Shown: positions 51,996 to 62,099 of the stretch, piece after piece
How positions within the stretch are numbered: position 1 is the first letter of the stretch
How the letters are laid out: every line of letters begins with the position of its first letter
DNA from: Trichobilharzia regenti
Taxonomy: Eukaryota; Platyhelminthes; Trematoda; Strigeidida; Schistosomatidae
Direction: 5' to 3'
DNA length: 64,000 nt
Assembly (NCBI GenBank): GCA_944472135.2
Contig: OX235262.1
Coordinates: 168,701,509 to 168,765,508 of the forward strand
The notes under the pieces: model-generated
Told to the model about the DNA's origin: nothing
Seen by the model: only the letters and a program-made list of their open reading frames with translations
Databases searched by the model: none
Translations under genes and position numbers: made by a program

Positions 51996-53500
51996 TAAAG
52001 CATGTTAACCACTTCACTTATTTGGGAAGTTGCATCATCCTCAATAGGCTGATTGCTGACGAAATCTCAGAACGGATACCAAGTCTCATGTAGCATTTTC
52101 TAACTTACATCATCTCTGGTGTAGACGTAATATCTGGCTATCGATCAAGGGATGCACGTACTGCACAACAGTTCCCTTTTTCTTTCTTTATAGCTGTGAG
52201 ACACGGTCATCTGAAGGGGAAAATATCAAAAGAGTAGCTGTCTTTGTTTGACCACATATGTTTGCGCTCTATCTCATGCGTTAATTGATATAATGTTTGA
52301 GTGATATTAAGGTTGAGCATAAGGCGTTAGGTACGTAGGGTAAGTCAATCGATGAGGACATGTGTGTCGCATCCCGGACTATCGTCTTCGGTGACTGGTG
52401 GTGTTATTCGACGTTGGATTATGTTGGAAAATTAATATTTGTGTAAAACTTGGGCACTGTGGTAGTAAGTAATTCCATATTGGTTTGTTTATTAGATGTA
52501 TCACACAGTGAAACAGTATTATTTACTGGATGACACGGTTTCGAACAAAATTTATTGTTCATAATCATATCAATTGTAATCACACAACTTTGAAACTTGA
52601 GTTTTACAGTTTTCTCCTATTTGTTGTAGGGGTAGTAGAATTTTCCAGATGTCCAACTGGACAAGTGTTGAATCATTCCTATTACATGTATTAGCAGTTG
52701 ATTAGATAAACAAATCTTCTGTTATCAATCTCTCCCTGTACCCTGTGACATTAGATTTTAAAACTGTCATCCTATCCCATCCGTGCTATCGTATGGTTGT
52801 GTGTGATTGCATGTAATGCTATGGCTGAACTATTCTCTAGATTTCTTATCTTATTTGGGTCAGCTAATCTAGATTTCACTAGGTTTTTATGTTCCGCTAG
52901 TCTGACTGACTGCACCTGTCCCTGATATCTGGAAAATTCTACTACCCCTACAACAAATAGGAGAAAACTGTAAAACTCAAGTTTCAAAGTTGTGTGATTA
53001 CAATTGATATGATTATGAACAATAAATTTTGTTCGAAACCGTGTCATCCAGTAAATAATACTGTTTCACTGTGTGATACATCTAAAAAACAAACCAATAT
53101 GTTGGAAAAGGTTAGTGGTGGTTCGAACTGTAACTTGGGATCAGCCCCCATGAAGTCTGACGCTTGTTTTGAACCAGCCGTGTACGGAGGTGTAGACTGC
53201 CTTGTTGGGGCCTCCAGATTCTAAGGGTCAGTGGTTGGATATTTGGTTTTAATATATGTCTCACGAGCGTTCTCATTGGTGCACACGTGCATTCACTCTT
53301 TGTAATCTCTCATACCCACCAAACCCTGGTGTTTTCCCTATGTTTCTATTTCTCCTTCAATATTTGTGTTTCCTGTAGTTTTTTCCAGATCTCGTTTGTG
53401 TATCTGTGTGTGCAGCATAGAGTTTGGAGACTATTGAACTACTGCACTTTTGTGTAGTTCTCTTCTTTCTCTGTTGAAACTGGAAGGCCTTATTCCCACC
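51996..53500 (+). mobile_element. Old RTE-B copy split by an inverted-repeat element
   Basis: 51996-52431 matches FTYLGSCI...SDEIS, RRNIWLSIKG and GKSIDED-type blocks; 53110-53500 continues with ggttagtggtggttcgaact, ttgttggggcctccagattc and the 3' UTR. The two parts join at tatgttggaaaa, the 12-bp TSD of the element between them. Confidence 0.65.
52432..53097. mobile_element. Inverted-repeat element (666 bp) with 12-bp TSD
   Basis: Flanked by tatgttggaaaa at 52420-52431 and 53098-53109. The arms of about 165 bp (52483-52650 and 52927-53095) are near identical in inverted orientation (ttactggatgacacggtttc, gttgtgtgattacaattgat). The 275-bp centre has no reading frame. No transposase is present. 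It may be a PLE-derived terminal repeat pair or a fold-back element. Confidence 0.8.
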
Positions 53501-53615
53501 TTTCAACTCTCTCTATTCAGCCAGTTTTTTATTTAATGTTAATAAAAAAAATTTTCTATGGGCCTCACTATACTACTAAGTTGTTAGACTTTTTGCATAC
53601 ATATATATGTTTTAG

Positions 53616-53856
53616 TAAAAAAGAACTACTCGAGACGGAAGAAACATTTAACCTTTCAAGTACTTGTTCTCCGCCTACTCCACCACCTGCTTCACACGAA
53701 GAACGAATCAATCCAGAACGTTTTCGTTTCTCTTGGAATGGTCTATGTGCCTCGGATCTTATTGATAGATATGTGAATATGAGTCAGACAGTAAACAATC
53801 TAGCTGATCATTTGGATTCATTGGAGCTTAAAGTCGATTTGTCTTACGGGCGTTGA
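53616..53856 (+). CDS. Last coding exon of the split gene
   Basis: Acceptor atgttttag at 53615, stop TGA at 53854-53856. The leading base completes the Val codon from the exon at 48039. The product starts KKELLETEETFNLSSTC, has a Pro/Ser hinge (SPPTPPPASHEE), a block FRFSWNGLCASDLIDRYVN and ends SLELKVDLSYGR. The frame continues upstream into AT-rich intron but coding character begins at the acceptor. An AATAAA signal follows 45 bp after the stop. Confidence 0.8.
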
Positions 53857-53900
53857 AGAGACTTTTGTGTATAAAACTTTATTTATTTATTTTTCCAGAA

Positions 53901-53906
53901 AATAAA
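53901..53906 (+). terminator. Polyadenylation signal AATAAA of the split gene
   Basis: AATAAA at 53901-53906, 45 bp after the stop codon. The T-rich tttatttatttttcc just before it and the TTTGCTTT-rich stretch after it are consistent with a 3' processing site. Confidence 0.55.
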
Positions 53907-53939
53907 TCACTATTTCTTCTTATGTCTTTGCTTTAAAAT

Positions 53940-54685
53940 TGAAAATTTTGAATGATTGAACGTCTAAAATTGATTGAAGATGCGCATTAGAAATTTCAAA
54001 AGATCGACAACCTCTTGTTCATGGGGTTCTATAGTTATGTATCCATAATAATGAGAGAATTAGTATTACTGTCAGAAATGTTTTCAAAATAATAGGTTTT
54101 AGTCGAAAACATCTTGTGTATATATAAATGCAACACTAAATGAAACACCATTATTTTTCAAAATAAATTATAATGAATGACAAGGAATATATATAGTGAT
54201 GAAATCTCATGAGTCGTGTTCATTTTGAATTCCATTCATATGGACGATAATCCCCAGGACGGGGAGAGAAATTCGTGTCGAGGTGTGGTGAGTGAGAGGT
54301 GGCTGCTAGTCAATTGGTAGACATTAATTTACGTCAATGTTTATGTCTCAAGTATTGGTCGTGAGAAAATATGAACAAGACTGACTCAACAACCAATCAC
54401 AGCAGACTTTGCGTAGGCAGATACAGCTAACATATAGATGATCTGACATTCAAGAAACAGTCACAAAGAGATGCAAGGTCAACTTTCTGTGAGAGACAAC
54501 CAGTCAGAAGAGTGTGTTTGTTTTGCTTGAATAAGCTATAATAATGTACATGAAAATATATGAATACGTGTTGATTTCCTTAATAAACTATCTGTTGCCT
54601 GACCTTTGTCTTCTGTTGTTACAGAAGGTTATGCGCTTTGGATGTGTGTATGCTAGTTTGTAAGTTACTGACTTCGTTGTTCTAG
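53940..54685. other. Intergenic stretch without recognised gene
   Basis: AT-rich. 54240-54560 is less AT-rich and could be an unidentified repeat, but I see no second copy in the window. Confidence 0.3.
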
Positions 54686-54689
54686 GAAC

Positions 54690-54985
54690 TTAATTTTTCG
54701 TGCTTGGGAACACCTGTCAGTGTGGCTAAACAGTGGTGTAGTGAGGACTATAGACAGTTCAATATTAGGTCACCTGATCCAAACCGGCCAGGAAGAATCT
54801 TTCTCCATCATCTATCGGGTACTAAATAAACTGTCAAAATCATCCAGATACCAAATACTCCAAACGGCAGAGGCTGTTGGGATTCGCCTAAACAAACCGG
54901 TGATCTTAGTGCAAGCGAAACAGGTTCAGCTACTATTCTTGCCTTGCTTTGTCAGGGAATCTACAAATTCATGAATACTGTATTA
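54690..54985 (+). pseudogene. Penelope-like element, GIY-YIG C-terminal fragment
   Basis: The frame 54720-54974 encodes SSILGHLIQTGQEESFSIIY, then TAEAVGIRLNKPVILVQAKQ and LLFLPC. These correspond to SSIT.HL..TGH, F.IIY and AEA.AIR..KP.LC.QK...LSLPW of PLE proteins. 5'-truncated and diverged. Confidence 0.65.
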
Positions 54986-55270
54986 CGTCGACCTTTTAAG
55001 TATCCCCCTCCAACCCTTTTATTAGTACACTTTCATAAACTGACCCTTTGTTTGCTTACTGATACATAGTCATTAATGTTCACACTGGCAAACACATAAC
55101 CTTCTACCCCAATTTTTCTTCCGGCCCTTGAGATTATTATCTAAATGAATAGACGTCTGTGAAATTTATTGGTTCCAGGAAATAGAAAGCGTCAAATAAA
55201 CGGTTTCTATTGGTATTCTGTGTATCGAAACTGCCAATTATTATTGTAGTGTTTCTTTTTGTGATTCTTT
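54986..55270. other. Short intergenic stretch
   Basis: No supported feature. Confidence 0.3.
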
Positions 55271-55388
55271 GCGTTCCTAGGGCAATACAGGGCTTCAATG
55301 GGATATAGACACAGGTCCTCCATCCCTAACTGAGGTTACTAAAGCTGTCACCAATCTGAAACTAGGCAAAGCAGCGGGACCTGATGGA

Positions 55389-56435
55389 ATGACTCCAGAG
55401 GTATTTAAGTACGGTGGAGACAGCTTACTGTCCGGATTAACTGAGGTACTAGGCAGCGTTTGGGAATCAGAAGAAGTCCCATCGGGTTGGTGTAAGTCAC
55501 TGATTATCCCCATATACAAGAAGGGAGACAAGTCTTCCTGTGATAATCACAGAGGGATTAGCTTGACTAATATAGTATCTAAAGTCTTAGGCTCAATAAT
55601 CATGCGTAGACTAAGTGGTGCTCGGGAGGCACAAACACGAGAGAGCCAGGCAGGCTTTAGACCAGGAAGAGGGTGTATTGATCATATCTTCACCCTCCGA
55701 CAGATTCTAGAACATAGGCATTCCTACCGGCGTCCAACAGTCATTATATTTCTTGACCTAAAGGCAGCATTCGACTCTGTCGATCGAGAAGTTCTCTGGA
55801 GATGCTTGGCTGTAAAGGGAATTCCGAGAAAATATATTGCACTGATTAAGGCACTCTACTCGTACTCATACAGCCAGGTGAGGGCTTACGGCGAGCTGTC
55901 ATCTGAACTGGTGACGACCAGTGGTGTCCGTCAAGGATGCCCATTATCCCCTTTTCTATTCAACTTCATCATAGATGTGTTAATGGACTTAACCCTAAGT
56001 GACTTCAGCGACTCAGGGATTGACTTGCTACCAGGGAATAATCTCGTTGACTTGGAATATGCAGACGATATAGTCCTTCTAGGCGAAGACGCTGACAAAA
56101 TGCAGAGTCTTCTAAACACCTTGAGCTGCAATCTACGAATGTTTGGCATGCGATTCGCTCCCGCCAAATGCAAGATGATGTTACAGGACTGGACTACATC
56201 GACTCCTAGTTTAAAAATAGGAAGTGAAGTGGTAGAGCACGTTGACCGCTTCACTTATTTGGGAAGTACCATCAGCCCCAACGGGTTGATCTCTGACGAA
56301 ATCTCAGCACGAATACAGGGGGCTCGTTTCGCCGACTCTGGCGTAGACGAGATGTTCGACTATCGACCAAAGGGCGGGTGTACTGCTCATCAGTCCGCTC
56401 CGTCCTCCTTTATGGTTGTGAGACCTGGCCACTGA
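55389..56435 (+). pseudogene. RTE-B reverse transcriptase
   Basis: 348 codons (coding character starts upstream at about 55300). Fingers: GKAAGPDGMTPEVFKYGG, YKKGDKSSCDNHRGISLTN. Motif A: FLDLKAAFDSVDREVLW. Motif B: TSGVRQGCPLSPFLFNFII. Motif C: LEYADDIVLLGEDAD with both catalytic Asp. Thumb: LRMFGMRFAPAKCKMML and FTYLGSTISPNGLISDEISA. About residue 315 a 16-nt deletion shifts the frame, so the last 30 residues are missense. Compare 38721-38760, where the missing bases are present. Probably a polymerase gene killed by one small deletion plus 5' truncation. Confidence 0.85.
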
Positions 56436-56878
56436 GAGTGGAAGACATGAAAAGACTAGCTGTCTTTGATCATAGGTGCCTGCGCTCTATTTCCCGTGTA
56501 AAGTGGCATAATAAGGTGAGCAACATTGAAGTTAGGCGTAGAGTTCTAGGTAAACAGGGGAAATCAATCGACGAAGTCGTGAAGTTACAAAGACTGAGAT
56601 GGTTAGGACATGTGTTACGTATGCCAAGTCATCGCCTCCCTCGACGAGCAATGTTAGCGGATATAGGGTCAGGCTGGAAAAAAGCTAGCGGCGGTCAAAC
56701 AAAAACATGGCACCAGTCAATGAAATCCACAACAGTTGGTCTAAGCCACGTAGGAAGGTGTAGACTCTTCCTGGTTGGGGTCCTCGGGACGGTAAAAACC
56801 AATGGTTGGAAACAATTGGTGACATGGCTCAAAATCGTTCTCAATGGCGCAGATGCATCCACTCCTTGTGACTTATGA
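56378..56878 (+). pseudogene. RTE-B ORF2 C-terminal segment (restored frame)
   Basis: YCSSVRSVLLYGCETWPLRV, FDHRCLRSISRVKWHNKVSN, GKSIDEVVKLQRLRWLGHVL and a Trp/Lys-rich end with stop TGA at 56876-56878. It is the true continuation of the polymerase downstream of the 16-nt deletion. The Cys/His pattern is typical of the end of RTE ORF2. Confidence 0.8.
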
Positions 56879-57264
56879 TCTCCAATGAAACTGTTTTGTA
56901 TTTCTTTATTACTCCTTTGTCTCATACCTCTGCTCACTGTTTCTATTATGCTTTTCTTGTACTCTCTTCTCTTGCTTCGCGTGCTACACGGAATGTGGCG
57001 ACTTGAACTTCCGCACATCTGTGCAAAGTTCTATGTCGAAAACAGACAGACAGGGCTTCAAGCTTTGGAGTTTCAATTTTGTAGCAGTGTTGTTTGACAT
57101 GGTAGGGCTGCTAGCCTCACACTCAACCGTTTCTCTCCTCCAGGCTTACCATCGACTGACAAATTTGTTGAGGTTTACTGAGCTCACTTGCCAGAATTCG
57201 AACTCAGAACTTATGCGTGAATGAGTGCCTAGCAAATATTCTACTACTGGGACCACTGACGCTC

Positions 57265-57890
57265 AAAAGAATATGTTAATGCTCAGAATCTGTTTGTCAC
57301 TTCAACAAACTATTGATATATGTCACACTGATGGCTATATAGTATTTATGACGTATGCTGCTGACAAGATTTGTAAGTAGTATATAAGGAGACATTCATC
57401 AGCACATAAATATCAGATAGCGGAGGGATTGATTTGACGTCAAAGACAGGAAATCAAATAGCATTGTGGCGAAAGAGGGGTAATATAATACGAGGGGCAG
57501 AAGTGGCACAACACCGAAGATCTGTACAAATGACGATTTTCACATAACGTATAAATAATTTCCCTATATGTGTATGTCAAACTGCTAATAAGCATTCCGT
57601 CACGAAGTCTCGTGTCTTCTCCCCCTACGCATTTAAATGATCCGCTTAGAAAACTGTATAAATTAATTAGTATAATCCAGTGAATAGCGCAGGTTTTGTG
57701 ATCCCGGTGGTTTTTCTACCATATTATACTGCAAATCGATTTTGTGTGTAATACCATACACTTTTTGCTTTTTCAGTAGTAATTTTGATTGAGGTGAAAC
57801 TGGAAAAGGTATGTAGGAAATAAATCAGATTAGTTTTATATCACCCCTTTTTGTTCACTGTAATAAGGGTTTTTTGTATTTCCCTATGAA
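57265..57890. other. Intergenic stretch without recognised gene
   Basis: AT-rich; no shared repeat recognised. Confidence 0.3.
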
Positions 57891-58204
57891 TGAAACACGA
57901 AAGGATATTGGTGTTTTCCATGAAGCCATGGCAAAGGAAGCAGAACAAGCTGCAGTGCAGGCAAAGGAGACCTCGCCACACTCTACCTAACAACTAGGAA
58001 CCTATCGGGCAAAAGTTCGACACATTAAGCCAGTAAAGGATGGCAATGGAAAGTCAATCACCAAAGTGGTGGAGCAAAGAAAACACTGGGCTGAACATTT
58101 CTAAATCGACCACCACTTACAACGCGCCCAAACAATACCAACAACGGAAGCAGAACTACCAGTGAACATTGACCCCTCGACGAAATCAGAAGTCCTGAAT
58201 GCAA

Positions 58205-59094
58205 TCAAGATGGAAAAGCAACAGGACCAGATGGAATCCCAGCAGAAGCTTTGAAAATAGACCCAGACACAACAGCGGACTTGATGATGCCACTGCTGGA
58301 AGTGTGGAAAGAGGGCAAAGTACCCGAGGATTGGAAGAAAGGATACTTATTCAAACCACGAAAGAAAGGAGACTTAAGCCAATGCAAAAACTGGCGCGGA
58401 ATTATGCTCCTGTCCATTCCAAACAAAATACTCAGCCACATCATCTTGGAGAGAATCAAAGAAGCCTTGGATGCAAAACTTCGACTGGAACAAGCTGGGT
58501 TCAGAAGAAACAAGTCATGCATCGATCAAATCGCTACACTACGGATCATCATTGAACAAAGCTTGGAATGGCAGTCACTTCTTTATCTCAACTTCATCGA
58601 CTTTGAAAAGGCCTTCACTAGACAGCGTCGATCGAGAGGTCATTTGGAAACTACTTCGCTACTACGGGGTCCTATCGACAATTATGCATCTCATCCAACA
58701 GTTATACGAGAATGCTGCATGCCAAGTAATCCACAACGGGAAACTTACGGAATCCTTCGAAGTGAGGACGGGAGTGAGGCAAGGCTGTCTACTATCACCA
58801 ATGATCTTCCTGATTGCAGTAGACTGTATAATGCAACAGACAACGGGCAATGAGGAAACAGGCATAAAATGGACTCACACAAAAAACTTGGAGGATCTGG
58901 ACTTCGCCGATGATGATGTATGTCTGATTTCCCACAAACTGGAAGATATGCAAGTGAAAAGCAACAAGTTGGCAGAAGAAGCATCAAAGATGAGACTTTC
59001 TTCATGTGAACATAGAGAAAACAGAGGTGATGAAGACTCCTGCGCAACACCAACAGCCACAGCATCAACAACAGACAACAATCAGTCAGTATAA
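58205..59094 (+). pseudogene. RTE-A reverse transcriptase (frameshifted)
   Basis: The frame 58251-58853 gives PRKKGDLSQCKNWRGIMLLS, LRLEQAGFRRNKSCIDQIAT and YLNFIDFEKAF. A 4-nt insertion (acta) after GCCTTC then moves motif A's DSVDREVIW to the frame of 58471-59094, which continues with CQVIHNGKLTESFEVRTGVR, QGCLLSPMIFLIAVD and motif C FADDDVCLIS. Motif C has one extra Asp compared with FADD. The fingers start GKATGPDGIPAEAL is lost to another small deletion near 58212. Confidence 0.8.
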
Positions 59095-59223
59095 ATGGGG
59101 GAAATCTGAAAAAAAGCCTCCTTTACTTGCCTGAAAAGCATCGTTTCAACTACAGGCGGAACTGAAGAGGATATCAAAGCCAGAATCGGAAAAGCAGGGC
59201 AAGCTTTCATTACTTATAAGTCT

Positions 59224-59544
59224 GTGTGGAGGTCAACATCACTCAGAATCAAAAATAAGATCTGGATTTTCAACTCCAATGTAAAGTCAGTGCTACTATA
59301 CGGATCAGAGACTTGGCGCGTCATAAAGAGCATCTCCAACAAACTTCACACCTTCATTAACAGTCGTCTTCGCTCACTACTCAAGTACTCGGATGGCCGG
59401 CCAGAAAAGATCAGCAACAGGGATCTCTGGGAGCGAACCAATCAGGAACCGATTGTGAAACAAATAGGCAGGAGTAGATGGAGATGGATTGGCCATACGC
59501 TGAGGAAACCATCAAGTGATATCACTAGACAAGCCATTGCTTGA
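59224..59544 (+). pseudogene. RTE-A ORF2 C-terminal segment
   Basis: [58 protein letters not shown] and [20 protein letters not shown]. It ends at TGA 59542-59544, where a single base change or slip ends the usual A..WNPKGKR..G.P block early. Confidence 0.75.
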
Positions 59545-59740
59545 GTGGAACCCGAAAGGGAAGCGGCGAGTTGGTCGTCAGTGTGAGGGTGACTTGGAGG
59601 ATGTCATGTGAGGAGGAGATGAAAGCATGTGGGCAGATTTGGAGCGGGGTGAAAAAGTTGTCAGAAAACAGAAGGCAGTGGAGGTCCGCAGCTGAAGCCC
59701 TATGTTCCTCTAGGAATTGAAGGATATAATAATACTATTA

Positions 59741-60229
59741 CTACTAATAATAATAATGATAATGATAATTGGCGTTTTCACTGACATTTCACTATTTAAT
59801 GCTGCCAATAGCTTTATCAAAGTATCGATATTGAACCAGAATTTGCAAAATCTCAGCTTATATATATAACAACTTAATCATCATTTATCAGTATGGGGTC
59901 ATTTTTGCGTCATCCAATTGACCACTTGGTAAAGTTAACGAAATCAGGTGTAGATTGTTGGATTTGATAAGTGTATAAAATTATAAAAGCAGCGTGTGTT
60001 TACATGATGAAATTGTTTATTACATTCGTGTTGATTTTGTCACTTCATGGGAGAGGGAAGTGTTGTAACCAGGTCAAATTCTGTTTTGGTCCATCATTCC
60101 TATTCAGACAATTTGAATTCCATTTGATATGAAGTGCATTATTGTTATTTGCAAAAATAAATTCTCTAGTCATTTATATTATTACAGAGTATGAATGTAT
60201 AATTGGCATCCTCAAGCTTCAATCTTGAA
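59741..60229. other. Intergenic stretch; (AAT)n beside the RTE-A tail
   Basis: (AAT)n at about 59740-59770 extends the LINE tail; otherwise AT-rich without a gene. Confidence 0.4.
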
Positions 60230-60545
60230 GGCATTCGTGTCCCATCTGAGTTTTGAATCCACAACAAACGGCGCTGACCTATTCAGGGTCGCGATTGACA
60301 TCCTGTAGGATTGTATTGGATACTTTGATTATTGGACACTGGGGGGTGGTAACTAGCATCACACGTGTAGTCACATGTCTGGTGTCCTCAACTGTCTCAT
60401 AATAACAGTTTAGATTGCACCGTGATGGAAAGCCACCTGGCCTGGTGGCTACATTGCAAACTTGACTGGTAGAATTTAGTCTGCACCATACAAAGGACTA
60501 GACATGCATAATACCAGATACTACCTAGGGTCCAGTCAAAGACAT
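60230..60545. repeat. Decayed SINE-c related inverted sequence
   Basis: tactttgattattggacact, ggaaagccacctggcctggt and aggactagacatgcataata match the inverted SINE-c pair at 37735-38045. Both halves are present in inverted order but diverged. Confidence 0.55.
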
Positions 60546-60894
60546 GAAAAATTATTTTTTTTGTATTTTGGTTGATTATAAGTCATAGGAATAATTTGAA
60601 ACACTCTTCAAATGTCTTTGTTAACAGCTATCGACCTTTCACTTATGGAACCAACGTGATAATGCACATATACTCAACACACGAGACTGGTCCCTTGTTT
60701 TGATTTTATATCACAGCTTACAAAACACGTGAACGGGGTGGAGAACTGTATGACTGATGCACTCTGCGGAATACATAATGCAGCAGAACACTAGAGACTC
60801 TAAAGCCCTGATCGAGTTTACTGGTAAAGTCAATAAATCAGTAACGTTATCATGATTGTGCCGCAATTTACAAATTATTTGTATATCTACACTT
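60546..60894. other. Intergenic stretch without recognised gene
   Basis: No supported feature. Confidence 0.3.
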
Positions 60895-61125
60895 ATTGCT
60901 CAGGCGCAGAGGTAGAATGCTTGCCAGCCACTTAGTTGGTCCGGGGTTCGATTCCTGACCTACACACTTCCAAACCCGGCTTGGCTGGTAATAAGCCCGG
61001 CAAAGAGGGAAGGTTGAGCGTGAGACTAGCAACTCCACCTCTTAAAAAATAAAGCCATTGCTACCGAAACTTCATAGCTGTAACTTGAAGCTCTATGTTT
61101 CACTGGGAACGTAATTGAATAAAAT
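60895..61125 (+). mobile_element. tRNA-derived SINE, family SINE-a
   Basis: Head ttgctcaggcgcagaggtag, B box ggggttcgattcc, body agggaaggttgagcgtgaga, tail ttgaagctctatgtttcact, A-rich end. Confidence 0.75.
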
Positions 61126-61439
61126 TAAAAAAAAATAAAATACACCTGTAACGCAGACTTATACAGTTGATCAGGCATCCCCATGGGAAGAAATAGTATT
61201 ATACTAGCAAATCAAATTCTGAGTTATCCGACAAACATATTTCAATTTCAGTAAATGTTATATTCGCTAAGGTGAACACCTTAATGGTAAGAGATTCAGA
61301 AAGAAGCTCACTATTGTTTCGGTGGACGATTCAAGTAACCTGAATTGTGATTACCTGTCATGATTGGTATCGCATGCATCATTTCTACTCTCGAGAGTAA
61401 ATACACTAAGACCGCATAAGTTGGTGAAGAGATTTCTTT

Positions 61440-61690
61440 TCAGAAGGAGGTTTACACATTATACAGTAGGAGACTGTCGAATGACATCGCAAACCAGGTT
61501 TTCAAGTGGGACCTGATTGTGGAACGTCAGATGGGGTATCCGAAAGTGAAATGAAGGAGGTCGTCCGAAGAGAAGATCAGAGATTATGAGTAATCGTGGG
61601 ACCAGATGAAGGGGAGTGCAGAAAATAGGATAAGGTGGAGATGTGTTGCTGAAGCCCTCCCTATATTCCACTCGGAAAATAAACGATTAA
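61440..61690 (+). mobile_element. RTE-A-like LINE 3' end, diverged subfamily
   Basis: gaaatgaaggaggtcgtccg, gggagtgcagaaaataggat, then gctgaagccctccctatatt and an (AAT)-rich tail. The same subfamily as 42520-44015. Confidence 0.6.
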
Positions 61691-61744
61691 TAATATATAA
61701 TATTAATTAACAACATAGATTACTGTCAGTTTGTAATAAAATAA

Positions 61745-61985
61745 GCCAAAGTGTTTGATTGGTCACTTGGTAACTAGTGTGACATGTCTAGTCCTGTATT
61801 TGGTGCAGACCGAATTCTATCAGTCAGGTTTGCAGTGTGCAGCACTGAGTGACGCGGATTCGAATCTCAGAAGGGACATGAGTTCCTTCAGGGTTGCAGA
61901 TACATCTTTCTGACTGGTGAATGCCAGCTGGTACGAAACCTAGGTCAAGCAAGGCTTCCTGAAGGCGATTGCCTCCAACTATCTA
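61745..61985 (+). mobile_element. tRNA-derived SINE, family SINE-c, with hammerhead-like 3' half
   Basis: Contains tttggtgcagaccgaattct, the B-box-like gcggattcgaatctcagaag, and ctgactggtgaatgccagctggt... with GAAACC-TA-GGTC. The A-box end of the tRNA head is missing. Confidence 0.65.
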
Positions 61986-62099
61986 ATAAGTCAAAGTGTA
62001 TGAGAAATAACAGTTTTTGAAAAATGGTCAGTAGTCTCATTGAATTTTGATGGTTGCCAACTGATTTGTTAAAATAAAGGAAGAACGAACATACTTTGA

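Larger units (their letters stand above)
8619..53906 (+). other. Split host gene: at least 8, probably 10 exons over about 45 kb
   Basis: Ten plus-strand segments bounded by AG/GT signals can be joined with consistent phase: 173+190+197+202+147+100+47+118+160+241 nt = 1575 nt, i.e. 525 codons including the stop. Segments 2-6, 9 and 10 carry most of the weight; segments 1 and 7 and the donor of segment 8 are tentative. The predicted protein has a globular-looking N-terminal third, then charged heptad-like coiled coil, then a Pro/Ser hinge and a short helical C-terminus. I do not recognise the family. A faint likeness of the coiled-coil part to augmin (HAUS) subunits was noticed but is not relied on. 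Introns range from 156 bp to about 12 kb and are filled with retroelements. Confidence 0.65.
55299..57049 (+). mobile_element. RTE-B, best-preserved copy in the window, with 12-bp TSD
   Basis: Flanked by acagggcttcaa at 55287-55298 and 57050-57061. It runs from the start of the reverse transcriptase to the CAGACAGACAG end; endonuclease and 5' UTR are missing (5' truncation). The coding part is nearly intact except for one 16-nt deletion near 56333. Confidence 0.9.
55271..57264 (-). mobile_element. SINE-a (minus) split by an RTE-B insertion
   Basis: The SINE tail (gcgttcctagggcaatacag) at 55271-55298 continues at 57050 with gggcttcaagctttggagtt, the body gtagggctgctagcctcaca and a degraded tRNA-like head ending at 57264 (in reverse complement gagcgtcagtggtcccagta, B box agttcgaattc). 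The RTE-B copy sits between. Confidence 0.75.
57895..59740 (+). mobile_element. RTE-A LINE, 5'-truncated, plus strand
   Basis: Begins in the linker (CCATGGCAAAGGAAGCAGAAC; compare 7540 minus) and runs through reverse transcriptase, a C-terminal segment (59224-59544) and the 3' end gaagccctatgttcctctag with an aaggatataataata tail. There are at least four frame breaks. Confidence 0.85.

Noticed and set aside
22585..53856. Identification of the split gene as augmin subunit HAUS3
   Set aside because: The coiled-coil part shows a suggestive order of hydrophobic positions, but generic coiled coil gives such likeness and the first exons do not fit the known N-terminus. Left unnamed.
17596..61125. 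Functional tRNA genes at the SINE heads
   Set aside because: The A/B boxes and acceptor-like ends are present, but each is fused to a conserved SINE body and tail, and the anticodon arm does not form a normal stem-loop.
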